Of a DNA stretch of 64,000 bases, positions 61,541-64,000 are shown piece by piece. Position numbers and translations under genes: made by a program. The notes under the pieces were generated by a model. The model did no database searches, had not been told where the DNA came from, and saw nothing but the letters and a program-made list of their open reading frames with translations. How positions within the stretch are numbered: position 1 is the first letter of the stretch; each line of letters starts with the position of its first letter. This DNA is from Methanocorpusculaceae archaeon UBA425 (lineage in GTDB: Archaea; Halobacteriota; Methanomicrobia; Methanomicrobiales; Methanocorpusculaceae), in NCBI GenBank assembly GCA_002506085.1, contig DAWV01000021.1:1-64000 (forward strand), written 5' to 3'.

Positions 61541-62668
61541 ATGTCCACCTACAAAGAACTTGATGCAAAATACTACATGCCCTGCTTTGGACGGTCGATG
61601 GAAATCGTCAAAGGAGAGGGATGCACTGTTTGGGACGATAATGGGAATAAATACCTCGATCTGGTCGCAGGAATCGCCGTGTGTTCAACCGGTCACTGCC
61701 ACCCTGAAGTCGTTGACGCAATCTGCCGCCAGGCTCACGAATTAATACACTGCTCTAACCTCTACTATATTCCAGGTCAGGCTGAACTCGCAGAAAAATT
61801 GAGCAAAGCGAGCGGAATGGGCAAAGTATTCTTCGGAAACAGCGGAGCCGAGGCAAACGACGCTGCCATGAAACTCGCCAAAGTCCGCACCGGCCGCAAT
61901 AATTTCGTCTCCTTCGACCATGACTTCCACGGACGGACGATCGGTTCCCTCGCCGTAACACACAAACCCCAGATTCGGGTCCCTTTCGAGCCGCTTGGAA
62001 TTCCCAGTGAATTCTCCCCATACGGAGATATCGAATCACTCAAAGCAGTCGTCAATAAAGATACAGCCGCTGTCATCTTCGAGCCGATCCAGGGCGAGAC
62101 AGGCATTATCATTCCGCCGGCAGATTTCCTTCCGGGAATCCGGGATATCTGCGATGATACCGGCGCAATGATGATTTGCGATGAAGTCCAGTCAGGCATG
62201 GGACGGACCGGAAAATGGTTCGCATTCCAGCACACTCACGTTCAGCCTGATATCATCAGCATTGCAAAAGGCATTGCTTCAGGTATTCCGATGGGCGCCA
62301 TCATCGCCCGCGAAGGACTCGAGTTCACCAAAGGCGAACATGGAAGCACATTCGCCGGCGGGCCTATTGCCTGTGCCGCAGGAAATGCCACCTTCAATGT
62401 CATCGAAAAACTCCTCCCGGGAATCGCCGCAAAAGGCGAATTATTCCGGCAGGGTCTTGCCGCATTCAACCCGCGGGTCCGGGGTCTCATGATCGGATTC
62501 ACTCTCGGCGACAAAGCTCCGAAACTCGCAGAATACTGTTTGAACCATGGTCTGCTCGTAAACGTAGCCGGTGAAGGCAATATCCGGATCGTTCCTCCAC
62601 TGACAATTTCAGCCGACGAAATCAAGTTTGCAGTCGGAGTAATTAATGAAGCCGCGGGTCAGATCTGA
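61541..62668 (+). CDS. argD: Acetylornithine aminotransferase family
   Basis: 375 residues, class III aminotransferase. Marks: WDDNGNKYLDLVAGIAVCSTGHCHPEVV, FGNSGAEANDAAMKLAK near residue 100, FDHDFHGRTIGSLA, ICDEVQSGMGRTGKWFAFQH near 210, and the PLP lysine in SIAKGIASGIPMGA near 245. The most likely job is the aminotransferase step in arginine synthesis; a dual role in lysine synthesis is known for some relatives. It overlaps hisC by 23 bp and both lead into an AK6-like gene. Confidence 0.9.
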   Translation: MSTYKELDAKYYMPCFGRSMEIVKGEGCTVWDDNGNKYLDLVAGIAVCSTGHCHPEVVDAICRQAHELIHCSNLYYIPGQAELAEKLSKASGMGKVFFGNSGAEANDAAMKLAKVRTGRNNFVSFDHDFHGRTIGSLAVTHKPQIRVPFEPLGIPSEFSPYGDIESLKAVVNKDTAAVIFEPIQGETGIIIPPADFLPGIRDICDDTGAMMICDEVQSGMGRTGKWFAFQHTHVQPDIISIAKGIASGIPMGAIIAREGLEFTKGEHGSTFAGGPIACAAGNATFNVIEKLLPGIAAKGELFRQGLAAFNPRVRGLMIGFTLGDKAPKLAEYCLNHGLLVNVAGEGNIRIVPPLTISADEIKFAVGVINEAAGQI

Positions 62669-63701
62669 GTTCGCAAAAAGCGGATATGTCTTTGCGAAAT
62701 CTCCTGAGGATATCGCAAAGGAATACGGGTTCTCCAAAGTCGCCCTTCTCGGGAGCAATGAAAACCCCTATCCCCCTTCTGATAAAGTCCTGAAAGCGGC
62801 GGCTGATGCATTATCCGGTGTAAACAGATACCCTGACCCAAAAGCCGCAAAATTCAATGCAGGGATTCGTGCAAATATCTGCGATGCTCCGGTTGTCACC
62901 TCCGGACTCGGTATGGACGGAGTTATTGAGACGGTCATCCGGACACTTGTCGCGCCGGGTGAGAAAGTCGTCATCTCTACGCCGACATTTTCCGTCTATG
63001 GTCTCGACGCAAAAGCAGCATCGGCAAATGTGGTTAACGTGCCCCGGAAATCTGACTTTACGGTGGACCCTGAAGAATTTATCCGTGAAGCGAAGGATGC
63101 GAAACTCTCCTTCCTCTGCACGCCGAATAATCCCACAGGAACGGTGACCCCGGTCGCCGACATCGAATACATTCTTGAAAGAATCGACGGGGTCCTCTTC
63201 CTGGACTGTGCCTACGTCGAGTTCTCGGACGTGGATTATCTGCCGCTCCTTTCTCACGATAATCTCATCATCGGACGGACCCTGTCTAAAGTATACGGGC
63301 TTGCAGGTCTTCGTATTGGCTATGCATTCGTTCCGGAATGGCTGGCAGGTCCCTACAATATCGCAGCAACGCCGTTTACCCTGAACAAGGTCTCGGAAGC
63401 CGCGGCAACACAGGCGGTTTCGGAAACTGCATATAAAAATAATTTCATCGCCCATGTCAGAAAATGGCGTGAGGTGTTCATCCGGGAAATCCCGTTCCCC
63501 GTATACCCAAGCGGATCGAACTTTGTTCTTATCAACGTCTCGCCGATGAAAGGCGACGATGTGATGGAACTCCTTGCAAAGCAGGGGGTTCTCGTTCGTT
63601 CGTGCGCAAGTTTTCCGGGACTCGGTGATACGTATATCAGAGTAAGCGTCGGTGATGTCTGGGAGAATGAGCGGTTCCTCTCAGCGGTGAAAAAATTATG
63701 A
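62646..63701 (+). CDS. hisC: Histidinol-phosphate aminotransferase
   Basis: 351 residues. Class II fold type I pattern: LLGSNENPYPPSDKVLKAA, NRYPDPKAAKF, TPTFSVYGLDA near residue 118, LCTPNNPTGTVTPVADIEYIL near 157, DCAYVEFSD near 193 and the PLP lysine in RTLSKVYGLAGLRIGYAF. It makes histidinol phosphate in histidine synthesis; relatives can also act in aromatic amino-acid routes. It starts within argD and ends overlapping the next gene by 4 bp. Confidence 0.92.
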   Translation: MKPRVRSEFAKSGYVFAKSPEDIAKEYGFSKVALLGSNENPYPPSDKVLKAAADALSGVNRYPDPKAAKFNAGIRANICDAPVVTSGLGMDGVIETVIRTLVAPGEKVVISTPTFSVYGLDAKAASANVVNVPRKSDFTVDPEEFIREAKDAKLSFLCTPNNPTGTVTPVADIEYILERIDGVLFLDCAYVEFSDVDYLPLLSHDNLIIGRTLSKVYGLAGLRIGYAFVPEWLAGPYNIAATPFTLNKVSEAAATQAVSETAYKNNFIAHVRKWREVFIREIPFPVYPSGSNFVLINVSPMKGDDVMELLAKQGVLVRSCASFPGLGDTYIRVSVGDVWENERFLSAVKKL

Positions 63702-64000
63702 TGATCGGAATAACCGGAACACCGGGCTGCGGGAAGACCTCGGTCGCTGAACTTTTGCGAAAACAGGGCTACTCTGTTCTTGATTTGAAGACGACCGTGA
63801 TCCCGTTCATCCTCGAGCATGACGACGCGTCCGGCTCGGATATCGTGGACGTGGATGCCTGGGCAGACCAGTTCCCCTATACGGAAGGCTTTGTCGAGGG
63901 AGCGTTTGCCCACTATCTCCCCTGCGACAAAATCATCGTTCTCCGGTGTCGTCCGGATGTCCTGCGTGAGCGGCTCGCACCACGCGGATATTCTCTGGAG
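63698..64000 (+). CDS. AK6/Fap7-like nucleotide kinase (cut by window end)
   Basis: At least 101 residues; the stop lies beyond the window. P-loop GTPGCGKTS at about residues 6-14, then DLKTTVIPF and DVDAWADQFPYTEGFVEGAFAHYLPCDKIIVLRCRPDVLRERL, which is the pattern of the archaeal adenylate kinase AK6/Fap7 group involved in ribosome assembly and nucleotide balance. Its ATG overlaps the hisC stop. An alternative start is the next codon, also ATG (63701). Confidence 0.85.
   Translation, partial: MMIGITGTPGCGKTSVAELLRKQGYSVLDLKTTVIPFILEHDDASGSDIVDVDAWADQFPYTEGFVEGAFAHYLPCDKIIVLRCRPDVLRERLAPRGYSLE

Overview
The window looks like chromosome of a hydrogenotrophic methanogenic archaeon of the order Methanomicrobiales, most like Methanocorpusculum (genus is inference). 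Support: a 14-gene Mbh-type membrane [NiFe]-hydrogenase operon, a nine-gene archaeal A-type ATP synthase operon, SepCysS for tRNA-dependent cysteine synthesis beside tRNA-Cys, a fused formaldehyde-activating enzyme/hexulose-phosphate synthase, a tRNA-Trp whose intron is a box C/D guide RNA, archaeal TATA boxes with probable leaderless genes, and ATGA/GTGA operon overlaps.

Layout. 1-3565: a TetR regulator and an SDR dehydrogenase, a decayed relic of an F420:NADP oxidoreductase gene, then about 1.3 kb of non-coding DNA built from short repeated hairpin modules. 3566-6190: a large repeat-rich surface protein. 6556-10638: an overlapping operon of a flavoprotein, two glycosyltransferases, a ubiquitin-like sulfur carrier and a tRNA thiolase. 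10708-11862: a DUF362 ferredoxin-like protein. 11957-20588: mbhA-mbhN plus a trailing acetyltransferase. 21195-25053: two TM2-type and four DUF4013 membrane proteins in a tandem paralogous array. 25847-29450: a DUF7000 protein, a second repeat island, and an iron locus (DtxR-type regulator, FeoA, FeoB, Cys-rich partner). 29629-36193: housekeeping and phosphate transport genes, tRNA-Pro, a serine hydrolase broken by one stop codon, and fae-hps. 36390-41176: peptidase, aminotransferase, hexulose-phosphate isomerase, rubrerythrin, small membrane proteins, tRNA-Trp. 41220-47656: lipoprotein, duplicated FdhD, secreted protein, ammonium and dicarboxylate transporters. 47889-50270: tRNA-Cys, small ORF, SepCysS, and a lipoprotein with a methyltransferase fold. 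50440-58763: ATP synthase. 58966-60976: membrane protein and SDR. 61541 to the right edge: argD, hisC and an AK6-like kinase cut by the window.

Together the window holds two major energy-coupling machines (Mbh, linking ferredoxin and H2 to an ion gradient, and the A-ATP synthase that uses it), plus formate dehydrogenase maturation, iron, ammonium and phosphate supply, and C1/pentose metabolism (Fae-Hps with PHI). The most unusual material is non-coding: repeat islands in which hairpins keep a fixed outer stem while the inner stem changes by compensating substitutions. Other points are the tRNA-Trp intron guide, paired palindromes before tRNA-Cys/SepCysS, an iron-box-like palindrome on the feoA start, a zinc-ribbon gene whose start codon appears to be ACG, and a tandem FdhD whose first copy has lost the CxxC.
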